DNA of 64,000 nt, from positions 186,001-250,000 of the forward strand of contig NZ_LMHH01000001.1 in assembly GCF_001427865.1 (NCBI RefSeq), written 5' to 3'. The first letter of the stretch is position 1; every line of letters starts with the position of its first letter. The stretch is from Altererythrobacter sp. Root672. Its GTDB lineage: Bacteria; Pseudomonadota; Alphaproteobacteria; Sphingomonadales; Sphingomonadaceae. The notes below the pieces were generated by a model. The model was not told where the DNA came from. It saw only the letters and a list, made by a program, of their open reading frames with translations, and did no database searches. A program made the position numbers and the translations under genes. This document shows positions 1-8,675 of this stretch, piece after piece.

Positions 1-239
1 TTACCGAGCTCAACCCGCAACGCGATGCGCAGAAGCTACAGCTGCAACTGGGCCTGACCCAACGTGAAGCCGAAGTCATGCTCTGGATCAGCTACGGCAA
101 GTCCAACTCCGACATCAGCGAAGTCCTCACCATCAGCCCGCGCACGGTGCAAAAGCACCTCGAGCGGATCTACGAAAAGCTTGGTGTAGAGACTCGCTCG
201 GCGGCGGCTGCGATGGCGATCAAGGTGATCGGCCAGTAA
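1..239 (+). CDS. LuxR-type HTH transcriptional regulator (C-terminal part only)
   Basis: Only the last 78 residues are in the window; the gene begins upstream. The frame reads LTQREAEVMLWISYGKSN, then ISPRTVQKHLERIYEKLGV, which is the four-helix DNA-binding domain of the LuxR/FixJ superfamily (the TxREAEV start and TVQKHLxxIYxKLGV recognition helix are diagnostic). The signal-sensing domain is not visible, so the ligand or phosphodonor is unknown. It converges on the RidA-like gene with one base between stop codons. Inference: it may control the neighbouring amine-oxidation island, because it is the only regulator beside it. Confidence 0.85.
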   Translation, partial: TELNPQRDAQKLQLQLGLTQREAEVMLWISYGKSNSDISEVLTISPRTVQKHLERIYEKLGVETRSAAAAMAIKVIGQ

Positions 240-240
240 G

Positions 241-753
241 CTAGTTAGCCGGCGCCTTGGCCGCGATCGCCTCGATCTCGATCAGGAAATGCGGGCCAAC
301 GAGGGCCGCCACCTGGAAGGTAGACCGCGCCACGGTGTTGGGATTCTCGGCGGTCTTGAAGAACTCGCGGAAACCTTCGTTCACGCCGGCGAAGTCCATC
401 TTGCCGAGGCGCGGGTCGGCCGCCACGAACAGCGAGAGCTTGATCAAGTCGCTCATCGCATAGCCACGCGCTTCGAGGATCGCCTTGATCTTGGACAGCG
501 TGCTGATCGTCTGGGCTTTGGTGTCGCCCATCTCTTCGAGCGAGGTCACCGCGCTCATTGGCTTCGCGGCGTCGATCGGCGAAGGCAGCTGGCCCGAGAG
601 GTAGATCATATCGGTTCCGGCACTGACCTCGGCGGCGTCGAGGATCAGCGCCTGCGGATTGCTCTGGATTCGCGTGACTTGCGCCGAAGCGGCAGCGGGA
701 AGGGCAAGCGCGGCGGTCGCAGCTGCGGCGGCCACCAGGTAACGGTTCAGCAT
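241..753 (-). CDS. Exported RidA/YjgF-family protein (copy 1)
   Basis: About 170 aa. An N-terminal signal peptide (MLNRYLVAAAAATAALA, ending near AASAQ) is followed by a complete RidA (YjgF/YER057c/UK114) domain. Cytosolic RidA hydrolyses reactive enamine/imine intermediates to ketone plus ammonia. The catalytic Arg (in ARSTFQVAAL) and the conserved Glu (IEIEAIA) are kept, so imine deaminase chemistry is plausible. The leader predicts a periplasmic location, unusual for the family. Two adjacent ATGs occur; the second (753) is chosen because AAGGAG lies 6 nt before it, against 3 nt for 756. It is divergent from the TonB receptor and paralogous to the RidA copy at 3625. Confidence 0.85.
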   Translation of the reverse strand: MLNRYLVAAAAATAALALPAAASAQVTRIQSNPQALILDAAEVSAGTDMIYLSGQLPSPIDAAKPMSAVTSLEEMGDTKAQTISTLSKIKAILEARGYAMSDLIKLSLFVAADPRLGKMDFAGVNEGFREFFKTAENPNTVARSTFQVAALVGPHFLIEIEAIAAKAPAN

Positions 754-1046
754 CATGTTCTCCTTGCCCCAGCGGCCCGAGCCGCCGGTCGATTCCGGAG
801 ACGCATGGTAAGGACATCGCCCCGGCTCGACGTACGCATATCGGCGTATGGGCAAGGTCCCGCTTTTCGTTTGTCATGGCGGTGACGGGTGGTTGGGGAT
901 CTCACTGACAAGCCAACCCAACTACCTGAAACAAAACATAAGACCTGAACGGGTCGCATGAACGATAAGGGCCAAACGGCTGGAAATCGCGAGTGTGCAC
1001 CCGGTCAACCCCGGGGGAGGTCCGCAACTAGTTTGGGGGCTATCCA
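754..1046. promoter_or_regulatory. Divergent promoter region between RidA copy 1 and TonB receptor
   Basis: This 293-nt gap must hold the promoters of both divergent genes. It is less GC-rich than its flanks around 915-945. A GGGGG-rich stretch immediately precedes the receptor ATG. No convincing -35/-10 pair or long palindrome could be fixed by eye, and I see no gene in it. Confidence 0.4.
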
Positions 1047-3560
1047 ATGTCGCGCGTTTCACGGACTTTCATTTCCCTTCTCCTGGCCTCGAGCACGCTT
1101 TCCGCTGCCCATGCCCAGACCACCGATGCCGAGCCCACGCTCGACGAAACCGCCCCGGCCGACGAGAACGTCATCATGGTCACCGGCACCCGTGCCACAG
1201 GCCAGCAGGCAGCCGACAGCGCCTCGCCGATCCGGTTGCTGGGCGCAGAGGAGCTGAGCCGCGTAGGCCAGCCCAACCTCAACCAGGCGCTGACGCAGCT
1301 GGTGCCGTCGTTCTCGGCGCAGACGCAGGGCACCGACATGTCGAACTTCTCGCTCAGCGCGAGATTGCGCGGCCTTAACCCGAACCACACCCTGGTGCTG
1401 GTAAACGGCAAGCGCCGCCACGGCTCGGCGATCCTGCAAGTCATCGCCGGTCCGTTCCAGGGCTCGGCGGCCCCAAGCATCGACCTGATCCCACCGGACG
1501 CTGTCCAGCGCATCGAGGTGTTCCAGGAAGGCGCCGCGGCGGTCTACGGCTCGGACGCCATCGCCGGGGTGGTCAACATCATCCTCAAGAGCAACGACCA
1601 GGGCGGCACCGCCAAAGTCACCGGCGGTCAGTACTACGACAGCGAGGGTGAGACCCTTAGCGTCAGCGGCAACCTCGGCTTCGCGATCGGCGAGAGCGGG
1701 TTCCTCAACCTGACCCTGTTCCACCGCCGCAACGGCCACACCTTCCAGGGCGATGGCCAGACCTCAGTCCGCGACATCAACGGCAATCTCGCCACCAACA
1801 TCCCCGCCGCCTTCGTGCCGATCTACGACGCGCTCGACCTCAAGGACATCAACGGCGGCCAGGCTAAGTCCGACCTCAATGTCGCGTTCTACAACGCCGG
1901 CTACGACTTCGGCGACTTCGAGTTCTACTCGTTCGGTAACGTCGCCCGGCGCGAAGGCGAGGCTTACCAGGGCTACCGCGTCCCGAACCGCATCTGCACC
2001 AGCTCGTCCAACCCGGCGACCTGCTTCGCCGACACTGGCACCACCGGCATGGTGCCGCTGCAGAAGGTGGTCCAGGACCAGTACTCGATCACAGGCGGCC
2101 TGCGCGGCGACATCGGCGGCTGGGAATGGGACCTGTCGAGCACTTACGGTTCGGACGGGAACGACATCTTCACCATCGAGTCCGCCAACCGCTCTTTGTT
2201 CATCGACACCGGGTTCACGCCGACCGACTTCTACAACGGCTCGTTCTCGCTAACCCAGTGGACCAATACCCTCGACATCCAGCATGACGTCGAGATCGGC
2301 CTCGCTGAACCGCTGACCATCGCCTTCGGCGCCGAATACCGCGAGGAAACCTACGGCATCAGCCCGGGCGATTACGGTTCGCGCTACAAGGAGGGCGGGC
2401 AGTCGTTCCCCGGCTACTCACTGACCGACGCCGGCGACTACAGCCGAGATTCGAAGTCGGCCTACCTCAACTTCATCACCAATCCGGTCGAAGGCTGGGT
2501 GGTCGATATCGCCGGCCGCTACGAGGACTACAGCGACTTCGGCGACACGGTGATCGGCAAGCTGACCACCCGCTACGACTTCACCGACGAGATCGCGCTA
2601 CGCGGCACGGTCAGCACCGGCTTCCGCGCTCCAACCATGGGCGAGTCCTACTACTCGGCCACCAACGTCGCCCCGACCAGCGCCAGCGTGCAGTTGCCGC
2701 CGAACTCGGCTGCTGCGGCCTTGCTCGGCTTCTCGCCGCTCAAGCCGGAGAAGTCGAAGAACTACTCGGCCGGTGTCGTGCTGCGCCCCGCCGACAGGCT
2801 CGTCGTCTCGCTCGATGGCTACTACATCACGATCAAGGACCGCATCGCCGGCACCTCCGCCATCCGCGGCCTCGTCAACAACGTACCGCAGACCAACCTC
2901 ATCAACGGCATTCCGGCCTACGATGCGGTCATGGCGGCGATCGCGGCCCGCGGCACGGTGATCGACAACGTGCCGACGGTGAGCGTGCAGACCTTCACCA
3001 ACGGCATCGACACGCGGACCTGGGGCCTCGACTTCTCCGCCCGCTATCCGGTCGACCTGACCTTCGGTGAACTCGATCTCTCGCTGAATGCCAACTACAA
3101 CGAGACCAAGGTTACCGAGAACCGCCTCGGCAGTGCCTTGTTCACGCCGCAGGCTGAAAGCTACCTCGAAACCGCGCAGCCCAAGTACAAGGCGACGCTC
3201 GGCATCCTGTTCACCAAGGACGCCTTCAGCATCAACTTGCGCCAGTCGTACCAGGGCAGCTCCACCGTCCTCGTGTTCCCCGCCATCAGCGGATACGGAC
3301 CTTACGAGGGCGTGGTCAAGGCAACGCCGCTGACCGACCTCGAGCTCGGCTACGAGTTCACCGACTGGATGAAGTTCTCCCTCGGCGCGACCAACCTGTT
3401 CAACAAGAAGCCCGAGATCCCCGAACTGCTGCCGGTCGCAGTGGCCTCTGGAACCTCGCCCTACGTCAACGGCACGACCACGATCAACTCGCGGTACGGC
3501 CACGGCTCCTACGGCAGCAATGGCGGGTACTACTACGCCCGCCTCGACTTCAACTTCTGA
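1047..3560 (+). CDS. TonB-dependent receptor (amine-oxidase island)
   Basis: 837 aa outer-membrane receptor. Signal peptide to about residue 24 (ending AHAQ), then a plug domain with the usual landmarks: VTGTRATG, LVLVNGKRRHGSA, and AAVYGSDAIAGVVNIILK near residues 168-185. The C-terminal half is the 22-strand barrel, ending in an aromatic terminal strand (YYARLDFNF) typical for BamA-dependent insertion. The substrate cannot be read from sequence. Its position between two exported RidA-like proteins and ahead of a cytochrome c and an amine oxidase suggests an amine-containing compound (inference). The next gene starts 64 nt downstream, so co-transcription is likely. Confidence 0.93.
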   Translation: MSRVSRTFISLLLASSTLSAAHAQTTDAEPTLDETAPADENVIMVTGTRATGQQAADSASPIRLLGAEELSRVGQPNLNQALTQLVPSFSAQTQGTDMSNFSLSARLRGLNPNHTLVLVNGKRRHGSAILQVIAGPFQGSAAPSIDLIPPDAVQRIEVFQEGAAAVYGSDAIAGVVNIILKSNDQGGTAKVTGGQYYDSEGETLSVSGNLGFAIGESGFLNLTLFHRRNGHTFQGDGQTSVRDINGNLATNIPAAFVPIYDALDLKDINGGQAKSDLNVAFYNAGYDFGDFEFYSFGNVARREGEAYQGYRVPNRICTSSSNPATCFADTGTTGMVPLQKVVQDQYSITGGLRGDIGGWEWDLSSTYGSDGNDIFTIESANRSLFIDTGFTPTDFYNGSFSLTQWTNTLDIQHDVEIGLAEPLTIAFGAEYREETYGISPGDYGSRYKEGGQSFPGYSLTDAGDYSRDSKSAYLNFITNPVEGWVVDIAGRYEDYSDFGDTVIGKLTTRYDFTDEIALRGTVSTGFRAPTMGESYYSATNVAPTSASVQLPPNSAAAALLGFSPLKPEKSKNYSAGVVLRPADRLVVSLDGYYITIKDRIAGTSAIRGLVNNVPQTNLINGIPAYDAVMAAIAARGTVIDNVPTVSVQTFTNGIDTRTWGLDFSARYPVDLTFGELDLSLNANYNETKVTENRLGSALFTPQAESYLETAQPKYKATLGILFTKDAFSINLRQSYQGSSTVLVFPAISGYGPYEGVVKATPLTDLELGYEFTDWMKFSLGATNLFNKKPEIPELLPVAVASGTSPYVNGTTTINSRYGHGSYGSNGGYYYARLDFNF

Positions 3561-3624
3561 CCTTCCGGCCGGGCGCCGGAAGGCGCTCGGCCCCACTCCC
3601 GACGAAATACGGAGAGCCGATACA

Positions 3625-4110
3625 ATGACCCTCAGAATGCTGCCCGCACTGTTCCTCGCGATCGGTGCAGCCGCGTTGCCGACAGTGCCCGCCCAGGCCC
3701 AGGTGACGCGGACCAAGAACAACCCGGAATCGCCCATCGCCAGCACTGCGACCGTGCCTCCGGGGACGACGCTCCACTTCATCTCCGGCACCACGCCTTC
3801 GCCGCTCGATCCCGCCAAGCCGGAAGACCTCGGCGACACCCGCGCGCAGACCCTCAGCGTGCTCACCAAGATCAAGGCTCAGCTCGAAACCCTGGGTCTC
3901 GGCATGGGCGACGTGGTCAAGATGACGGTGTTCCTCGTCGGTGTGCCCGAGAAGGATGGCAAGATGGACTCTGCGGCGATGAACGAGGTGTTCCGCACCT
4001 TCTTCGGCACCGCTGAGCAACCCAACTCGCCGACCCGCTCGACCATCCAGGTCGCCGCGCTTGGCCGGCCCACGATGTACGTCGAGATCGAGGCGATCGC
4101 TGCCAAGTGA
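3625..4110 (+). CDS. Exported RidA/YjgF-family protein (copy 2)
   Basis: 161 aa. Signal peptide (residues 1-23, MTLRMLPALFLAIGAAALP, cut after AQAQ) followed by a RidA domain. Catalytic Arg (TRSTIQVAAL) and Glu (YVEIEAIAAK) are present. It is recognisably paralogous to the divergent copy at 241-753: both mature chains open with QVTR and share the same order of motifs. A GGAG at 3611-3614 lies 10 nt before the chosen ATG. It follows the receptor and precedes the cytochrome c, so a role in removing imines made by the amine oxidase in the periplasm is the simplest reading (inference). Confidence 0.88.
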   Translation: MTLRMLPALFLAIGAAALPTVPAQAQVTRTKNNPESPIASTATVPPGTTLHFISGTTPSPLDPAKPEDLGDTRAQTLSVLTKIKAQLETLGLGMGDVVKMTVFLVGVPEKDGKMDSAAMNEVFRTFFGTAEQPNSPTRSTIQVAALGRPTMYVEIEAIAAK

Positions 4111-4150
4111 GCCTCACCACCCCGAAAAGTCGCAATCGGGAGTCACCCCA

Positions 4151-4591
4151 ATGAAATCCACAATATCGCTCGGAGCGATGGGCGTGGCCGGCCTAGCGCT
4201 AGTCACTGCCTTCGTAGCCCAGGCCCAGGACGCGCCTGGCGGCGCGACCTCGGTCGAAGTCTCCCAGGAAGGCCGGGAAGTCTACGAACAGATTTGTCAG
4301 GCCTGCCACATGGCCGACGGCAAGGGCGGGGGCGAGGCCGGTGCCGCGATCCCCGCGCTGGCCGGGAATCCGAACCTGGCCGATCCGGCCTTCGGCGTCG
4401 GAATCCTCGTCAAGGGGCGGGGCGCCATGCCCTGGTTCACCGACATCCTCACTCCCGGGCAGATGGCGGCCGTGCTGACTTACGTCCGCAGCGATCTCAA
4501 CGACTACCCCGAACCGATCACCGAAGCCGACGTGAAGCGCGCCATCGCCGCCTCCGAAGCGCCCACTCCCGATTGCTCCAGCTGCCGCTGA
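4151..4591 (+). CDS. Periplasmic c-type cytochrome
   Basis: 146 aa class I cytochrome c. Signal peptide to about residue 26 (FVAQAQ). One haem-binding motif CQACH (C49, C52, H53); the likely axial Met is M93 in RGAMPWF, followed by the helix PGQMAAVLTYVRSD. A C-terminal CSSC pair is an oddity with no assigned role. It sits 40 nt after RidA copy 2 and 24 nt before the amine oxidase, so it is the probable electron acceptor for that flavoenzyme, linking it to the respiratory chain (inference). An oxidase that passes electrons to a cytochrome is functionally a dehydrogenase and would not need O2. Confidence 0.92.
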   Translation: MKSTISLGAMGVAGLALVTAFVAQAQDAPGGATSVEVSQEGREVYEQICQACHMADGKGGGEAGAAIPALAGNPNLADPAFGVGILVKGRGAMPWFTDILTPGQMAAVLTYVRSDLNDYPEPITEADVKRAIAASEAPTPDCSSCR

Positions 4592-4615
4592 CTGCCCAGC
4601 CAGAAAGGACTGCCC

Positions 4616-6202
4616 ATGAATTTCACTCCACAGAGCCGCCGCGATCTCCTGGCGATGATCGGCAGAGTCGGGGGCGGCCTGGCGATGTACCAGGCGATGA
4701 CCGCGCTCGGACACGCTGCCGAAACCCAGTTCACCGGACCGCCCACGCTGTCGGGCGCGCGGCCGGGCTCCAAAGTGCTGGTGCTCGGCGCGGGCCTGGC
4801 GGGCTTGCTCGCGGCTTACGAGCTGACGCGGGTCGGCTACTCGGTGCAGGTCCTCGAATACCAGGACCGGCCCGGCGGGCGGAACTACTCGGTACGCGGC
4901 GGTGACAAGATCGTCGAGGTTGGCGGCGCCACGCAAACGGTCGGCTTCGCGCCGGGCAACTACCTCAACCCCGGCCCGTGGCGCATCCCGCACCACCACC
5001 GCACGCTGCTGCACTACTGCAAGCAGTTCGGGGTTGAAATGGAGCCCTTCATCCAGCTCAACCACAACGCTTTCGTGCACCGCTCCGACGCCTTCGGCGG
5101 CAAGCCGCAGCGCTACAAGGAAGTCGCGGTCGACTTCAAAGGCCACGTCTCCGAACTGCTCGGCAAGGCGCTCAACGCCGGTTCGCTCGACGATACGGTC
5201 ACCGCGGAGGACAAGGAAAAGCTGCTCGTCGCCATGCGCGAGTGGGGCGCACTCGACGCCAACGGCAAGTACTCTTCATCGCTGCGCGTCTCTGGCCAGC
5301 GCGGCTTCGACAAGGCTCCGGGCGGCGGTGTCGATGGTGCGCCGACCATGTCTCAGGTCAACGGCCTCGGCGATGTCCTCTCGTCGCACGTGTGGTCGCA
5401 GATGGGCTTCTACTTCGGCAATGTGATGCAGACGACGATGTTCCAGCCCAAGGGCGGGATGGACATGATCGGCAAGGGCTTTGCCGCCCAGCTCGGCAAT
5501 ATCATCCGCTACGACACCAAGGTCACCAAGATCGCCCAGGGCGATGCCGGCGTGACCGTCAGCTGGGAAGACACCAAGTCCGGCCGCACCGGCGATGCCC
5601 AGGCCGACTACTGCGTCTGCACCCTGCCGGCCTCGATCCTGGCGCAGATGGACATCCAGGTCAGCGACGCGAAGAAGGCCGCGATCAAGGCCCTGCCGTA
5701 CTCCGGGCAGGTCAAGATCGGCCTCGAAATGGCCAGCCGCTTCTGGGAGGACAAGTACTCGATCTACGGCGGACACAGCTTCACCGACCAGGCGATCGGA
5801 CTGATCTCCTATCCGAACAACAACATGTTCAAGGACGGCCCGGCGGTGCTGCTCGGGGCCTTCGCCAGCGGGGCAGGCGGCTACCAGTTCGCCGGCATGA
5901 CGCCCGAGGCGCGGATCGAGGCGGCGCTGGCGCAAGGCTCGGTGTTCCACCCCGACGAGTACCGCCGCGAATTCCGCAACGGCGCCTCGGTGGCCTGGAG
6001 CCGCATGCCGTGGATCCTCGGCTGCTGCGCCACCTGGACCGACCAGACGCGCGAGGCCCACTACCAGGATCTCGTCTCGCTCGACGGCCGTATCGTGCTC
6101 GCGGGCGAACATGCCTCCTACTACGGGTGCTGGATGGAAGGCGCCCTGTTGTCCTCGCTCGACGCGGTCACGCGTCTGCACCAGCGCGCACTGGCAGCTT
6201 GA
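4616..6202 (+). CDS. Tat-exported FAD-dependent amine oxidase/dehydrogenase
   Basis: 528 aa flavin amine oxidase family protein. The N-terminus SRRDLLAMIG is a twin-arginine-type signal, expected for a cofactor-loaded exported protein. The Rossmann FAD motif follows (VLVLGAGLAGLLAAYEL, residues 54-70, then LEYQDRPGGRN). The C-terminal FAD-binding segment reads GRIVLAGEHASYYGCWMEGALLS. Family members oxidise primary or secondary amines to imines; the actual substrate is not inferable. The operon supplies a dedicated cytochrome c and an imine-hydrolysing RidA homologue upstream, giving a complete amine to imine to carbonyl route outside the cytoplasm (inference). Confidence 0.88.
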   Translation: MNFTPQSRRDLLAMIGRVGGGLAMYQAMTALGHAAETQFTGPPTLSGARPGSKVLVLGAGLAGLLAAYELTRVGYSVQVLEYQDRPGGRNYSVRGGDKIVEVGGATQTVGFAPGNYLNPGPWRIPHHHRTLLHYCKQFGVEMEPFIQLNHNAFVHRSDAFGGKPQRYKEVAVDFKGHVSELLGKALNAGSLDDTVTAEDKEKLLVAMREWGALDANGKYSSSLRVSGQRGFDKAPGGGVDGAPTMSQVNGLGDVLSSHVWSQMGFYFGNVMQTTMFQPKGGMDMIGKGFAAQLGNIIRYDTKVTKIAQGDAGVTVSWEDTKSGRTGDAQADYCVCTLPASILAQMDIQVSDAKKAAIKALPYSGQVKIGLEMASRFWEDKYSIYGGHSFTDQAIGLISYPNNNMFKDGPAVLLGAFASGAGGYQFAGMTPEARIEAALAQGSVFHPDEYRREFRNGASVAWSRMPWILGCCATWTDQTREAHYQDLVSLDGRIVLAGEHASYYGCWMEGALLSSLDAVTRLHQRALAA

Positions 6203-6220
6203 GCCTGGGGTGAGCGAGGA

Positions 6221-6250
6221 GGTGGCCGGGTGTGGGTGCACCCGGCCACC
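6221..6250. terminator. Hairpin terminator between convergent genes
   Basis: A perfect 12-bp inverted repeat (6221-6232 with 6239-6250, 6-nt loop) lies between the amine oxidase stop and the UrcA stop. The stem is GC-rich, but neither side has a strong T-run, so it may work as a Rho-assisted or mRNA 3'-end-stabilising structure in both directions. Confidence 0.6.
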
Positions 6251-6266
6251 GTCTCTCAATGATCGA

Positions 6267-6611
6267 TCAGTTGTACGCGATCGCCTGGCGCGAGGCGTTG
6301 ATCAGGGCCGGCTCTGCGCTGGCGGCCATTTCGCGGCGGCACTGAAAGTCCGGCGCAAGGTCTGCATCGAGGCGATCGCCAGGATTGCAGGCAGCAGCGA
6401 TGGCACGAGTGACCCGCTTGCGGAGCTTCGCGGCGCCATCGACGGTAGCAAGATCGAGCCCGTCGGTAGACACTTGCAGCGAGACCTGCTCGCGGCCGCC
6501 TTCGGCCGGACGTGTCACTGAAACGGACATCTGGTCGTCACGTACATTGGCGATGGCTGCGGTAGAGACAAGCAGACCAGCAGCCGCAATCGCGGCTCCA
6601 ACAATCTTCAT
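6267..6611 (-). CDS. UrcA family protein
   Basis: 114 aa, small secreted protein. Signal peptide MKIVGAAIAAAGLLVSTAAIA. The mature part shows the UrcA pattern common in Sphingomonadales and Caulobacterales: VSVTRPAEGGREQVSLQVSTDG, the DGAAKLRKRVTRAIAAAC helix, then DFQCRREMAASAEPALINA with two conserved cysteines. The biochemical function of the family is unknown. ATG at 6611 is chosen because AGGAGA lies 7-12 nt upstream; an in-frame extension further upstream is Arg-rich and not protein-like. Its own promoter must lie in the 230 nt before it. Confidence 0.85.
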   Translation of the reverse strand: MKIVGAAIAAAGLLVSTAAIANVRDDQMSVSVTRPAEGGREQVSLQVSTDGLDLATVDGAAKLRKRVTRAIAAACNPGDRLDADLAPDFQCRREMAASAEPALINASRQAIAYN

Positions 6612-6841
6612 AGCATCTTCTCCTGCGCGGGACGCTCTTGGCGCCCGTTCTTTTGTTTTTGCACCTCTTGCGCCGTGCGCGCCGGGTGCTTTGGTTCGCG
6701 CCACTTGGGCGCACTCCCTGAAATACGTGCCCGCAGCGGCCTAGACAAGGCGGGTTGGCGCGGTTTTCGCACCGATGTCGCGACTGCCTAGGTGGCTTGG
6801 CACATAGTCCGAGCCAGATTTGATGACTGGGCCGGTTCTGC

Positions 6842-7324
6842 TCAGAGCGCCCGGAACATCACAAGCGCGTCCACGAACCCCGCTTGCGGATGACGGAACG
6901 CCCCTGGCAGCCGGCCCACGATCTCAAATCCCAGCGACTTCCACAAACGCACCGCCCGCTCGTTGGTGCTCACCACAAAGTTGAACTGCATCGCCCGATA
7001 GCCGCTGGCTTTAGCCTGATTGAGCGAGTGTTCGCACATTCGCCGGGCGACGCCACGCCCCGTCGCCGCAGCGCTGGTCACATAGCCGCAATTGCACACG
7101 TGGGCTCCGCCGCCGGCCTGGTTGGGGCGCAGGTAGTAAGTGCCCACGACGGTGCCGTCATCGACGGCCACGAACGTCTCTTTCTCGGTCGACATCCAGT
7201 AATCCAGCGCCTGAGCGCCCGTCATTTCGGAGGCGAGCGCGTAAGTGGCGCCTTCCCTGATCGTTGGGAGAATGATCCCGAGGATGGCCTCGGCGTCGTC
7301 CGGGGTGGCTTTCCTGATATGCAT
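6842..7324 (-). CDS. GNAT-family N-acetyltransferase
   Basis: 160 aa, the usual length of a single GNAT domain. It starts MHIRKATPDDAEAIL (strand 1/helix 1) and carries the acetyl-CoA pyrophosphate-binding motif TGRGVARRMCEHSLNQA, then FNFVVSTNERAVRLWKSLGF (motif B), where Asn and the WKSLGF turn are typical. The overall order resembles the phosphinothricin/L-amino acid N-acetyltransferase branch, but the substrate is not determinable. It is a monocistronic minus-strand gene with no clear functional link to its neighbours. Confidence 0.88.
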   Translation of the reverse strand: MHIRKATPDDAEAILGIILPTIREGATYALASEMTGAQALDYWMSTEKETFVAVDDGTVVGTYYLRPNQAGGGAHVCNCGYVTSAAATGRGVARRMCEHSLNQAKASGYRAMQFNFVVSTNERAVRLWKSLGFEIVGRLPGAFRHPQAGFVDALVMFRAL

Positions 7325-7492
7325 GGCCGTTACCTAGCACCTCGTTCACTCGGTCTCACGCCGTGTCGGCAATCAGAGAGCAGTCGACGGAAATAGCCGC
7401 ATCCTCTCGGGAGTTTCCCCGATCCCCGCCCTGTTCGAGACGTGATTGGTTAGCAGCAGCGGTGCCTCGAGCTTTGCCGCGCTGGAAACCCA

Positions 7493-8443
7493 ATGACCCA
7501 TAAATCCAGGATTTTCGACTTCCGCGACGAGAGCAAAGTTCTCCGAGCCTCGATCGCCGCCACCCTGACCGTCGCGGTAGTCGGCATCATCTTGGGCCTC
7601 GCCTCGGGCTCCTTCTCGATCATGTTCGAGGGCATCTATGCAATTGTCGACGCGGGGATGAGCTTGTTGTCCCTCGTCGTGGTCAACCTCATTACCGCCT
7701 ACGCCCAGTCGACCGACCTTCCGCCGCGTTTGCGCGAGCGGTTCACGATGGGGTTCTGGCATCTCGAACCGATCGTGCTGGCGATGAATGGGCTGATGCT
7801 GATCGGGGTCGCCACATATGCCTTGTTCAACGCGATAAGCAGCTTGCTGGAAGGTGGGCGCGAACTGCAGTTCGGACTTGCCATACTCTACGCGGGGATC
7901 ACGCTTGCGATTTGCGCGACGGTCGCGGCTATCGAGACGCGAGCCAACCGGCTCATCGGTTCCGATTTCATCCGGCTCGATGTCAGGTCCTGGGTCATGT
8001 CGGGTTGCATCGCAGCGGCCCTGCTGGTCGCTTTCGGGCTCGGTATCGCGGTGCAGGGAACGCAGTTCCAGTGGGTTTCGCCCTACATCGACCCGGCTGC
8101 ACTGGCGCTGATCTGCCTCGTGGTCATTCCTTTGCCGATCACCAGCGTGCGTAGGGCGCTATCGGACATCCTGCTCGTCACCCCTGCGGATCTCAAGCAG
8201 CGGGTCGATGAGGTTTGTGCTCGCTTCGTGGCGGAACAGGATTTCCTCACTTACCGCGCCTACGTAGCGAAGGTCGGGCGTTCGCATAACATCGAGGTCT
8301 ACTTCATCCTCAAACCGGGCGGGCCACCCCGCGCCATGGCCAAATGGGATGCGCTCAGAGACGAGATCGGTGAAGCGATCGGCGGCGACGGCCCCCACCA
8401 GTGGCTGACGATCGTGTTCACTGAAGATCTGGAATGGGCGTGA
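7493..8443 (+). CDS. Cation diffusion facilitator (CDF) family transporter
   Basis: 316 aa integral membrane protein with five or six predicted membrane segments (about residues 22-42, 48-68, 93-115, 124-145, 162-185, 195-215) and a cytoplasmic C-terminal domain. CDF proteins exchange divalent cations (Zn, Co, Fe, Mn) for protons. Acidic residues line TM2 (FEGIYAIVDAGMS) and TM5 (FIRLDVRSWVMSG), where the metal site lies in the family. The usual TM2 histidine is not evident, so the metal could be atypical. The C-terminus fits the ferredoxin-like metal-binding domain. It appears to be a single-gene unit. Confidence 0.82.
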   Translation: MTHKSRIFDFRDESKVLRASIAATLTVAVVGIILGLASGSFSIMFEGIYAIVDAGMSLLSLVVVNLITAYAQSTDLPPRLRERFTMGFWHLEPIVLAMNGLMLIGVATYALFNAISSLLEGGRELQFGLAILYAGITLAICATVAAIETRANRLIGSDFIRLDVRSWVMSGCIAAALLVAFGLGIAVQGTQFQWVSPYIDPAALALICLVVIPLPITSVRRALSDILLVTPADLKQRVDEVCARFVAEQDFLTYRAYVAKVGRSHNIEVYFILKPGGPPRAMAKWDALRDEIGEAIGGDGPHQWLTIVFTEDLEWA

Positions 8444-8599
8444 GCCTGCAAATCTCTTGATCTGGTCCTCAGGCCGAAGAAGCGCGGCCAAATCTACGGA
8501 CGATTCAATGCGCACTGACATACCTGGTGATGGGACAGGCATTCCGGCATTGTACGTAGGCCGGACCATGCGGCGCCGCTGAAAATACGGATCATGACA

Positions 8600-8675
8600 A
8601 ACGGGTTATTAACCTAAACTACGTAGAACCCCTTGCGTGATACCACGTAGAAGATCGGTTTAGGGGACCAAACGC
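8600..8675 (+). promoter_or_regulatory. Leader of first pilin locus with repeated ACGTAGAA
   Basis: Upstream of the first SCPU gene there are two copies of ACGTAGAA about 27 nt apart (around 8620 and 8647), within an AT-richer stretch that includes GGTTATTAACC. Such direct repeats may bind a regulator. This is visible sequence; the regulator is not identified. Confidence 0.35.

Noticed and set aside
2598-3875. Long open frame on the minus strand opposite the first TonB receptor
   Set aside because: Antisense frame of a high-GC gene; composition rich in Arg/Gly/Val with no motif, while the plus strand gives a full receptor.
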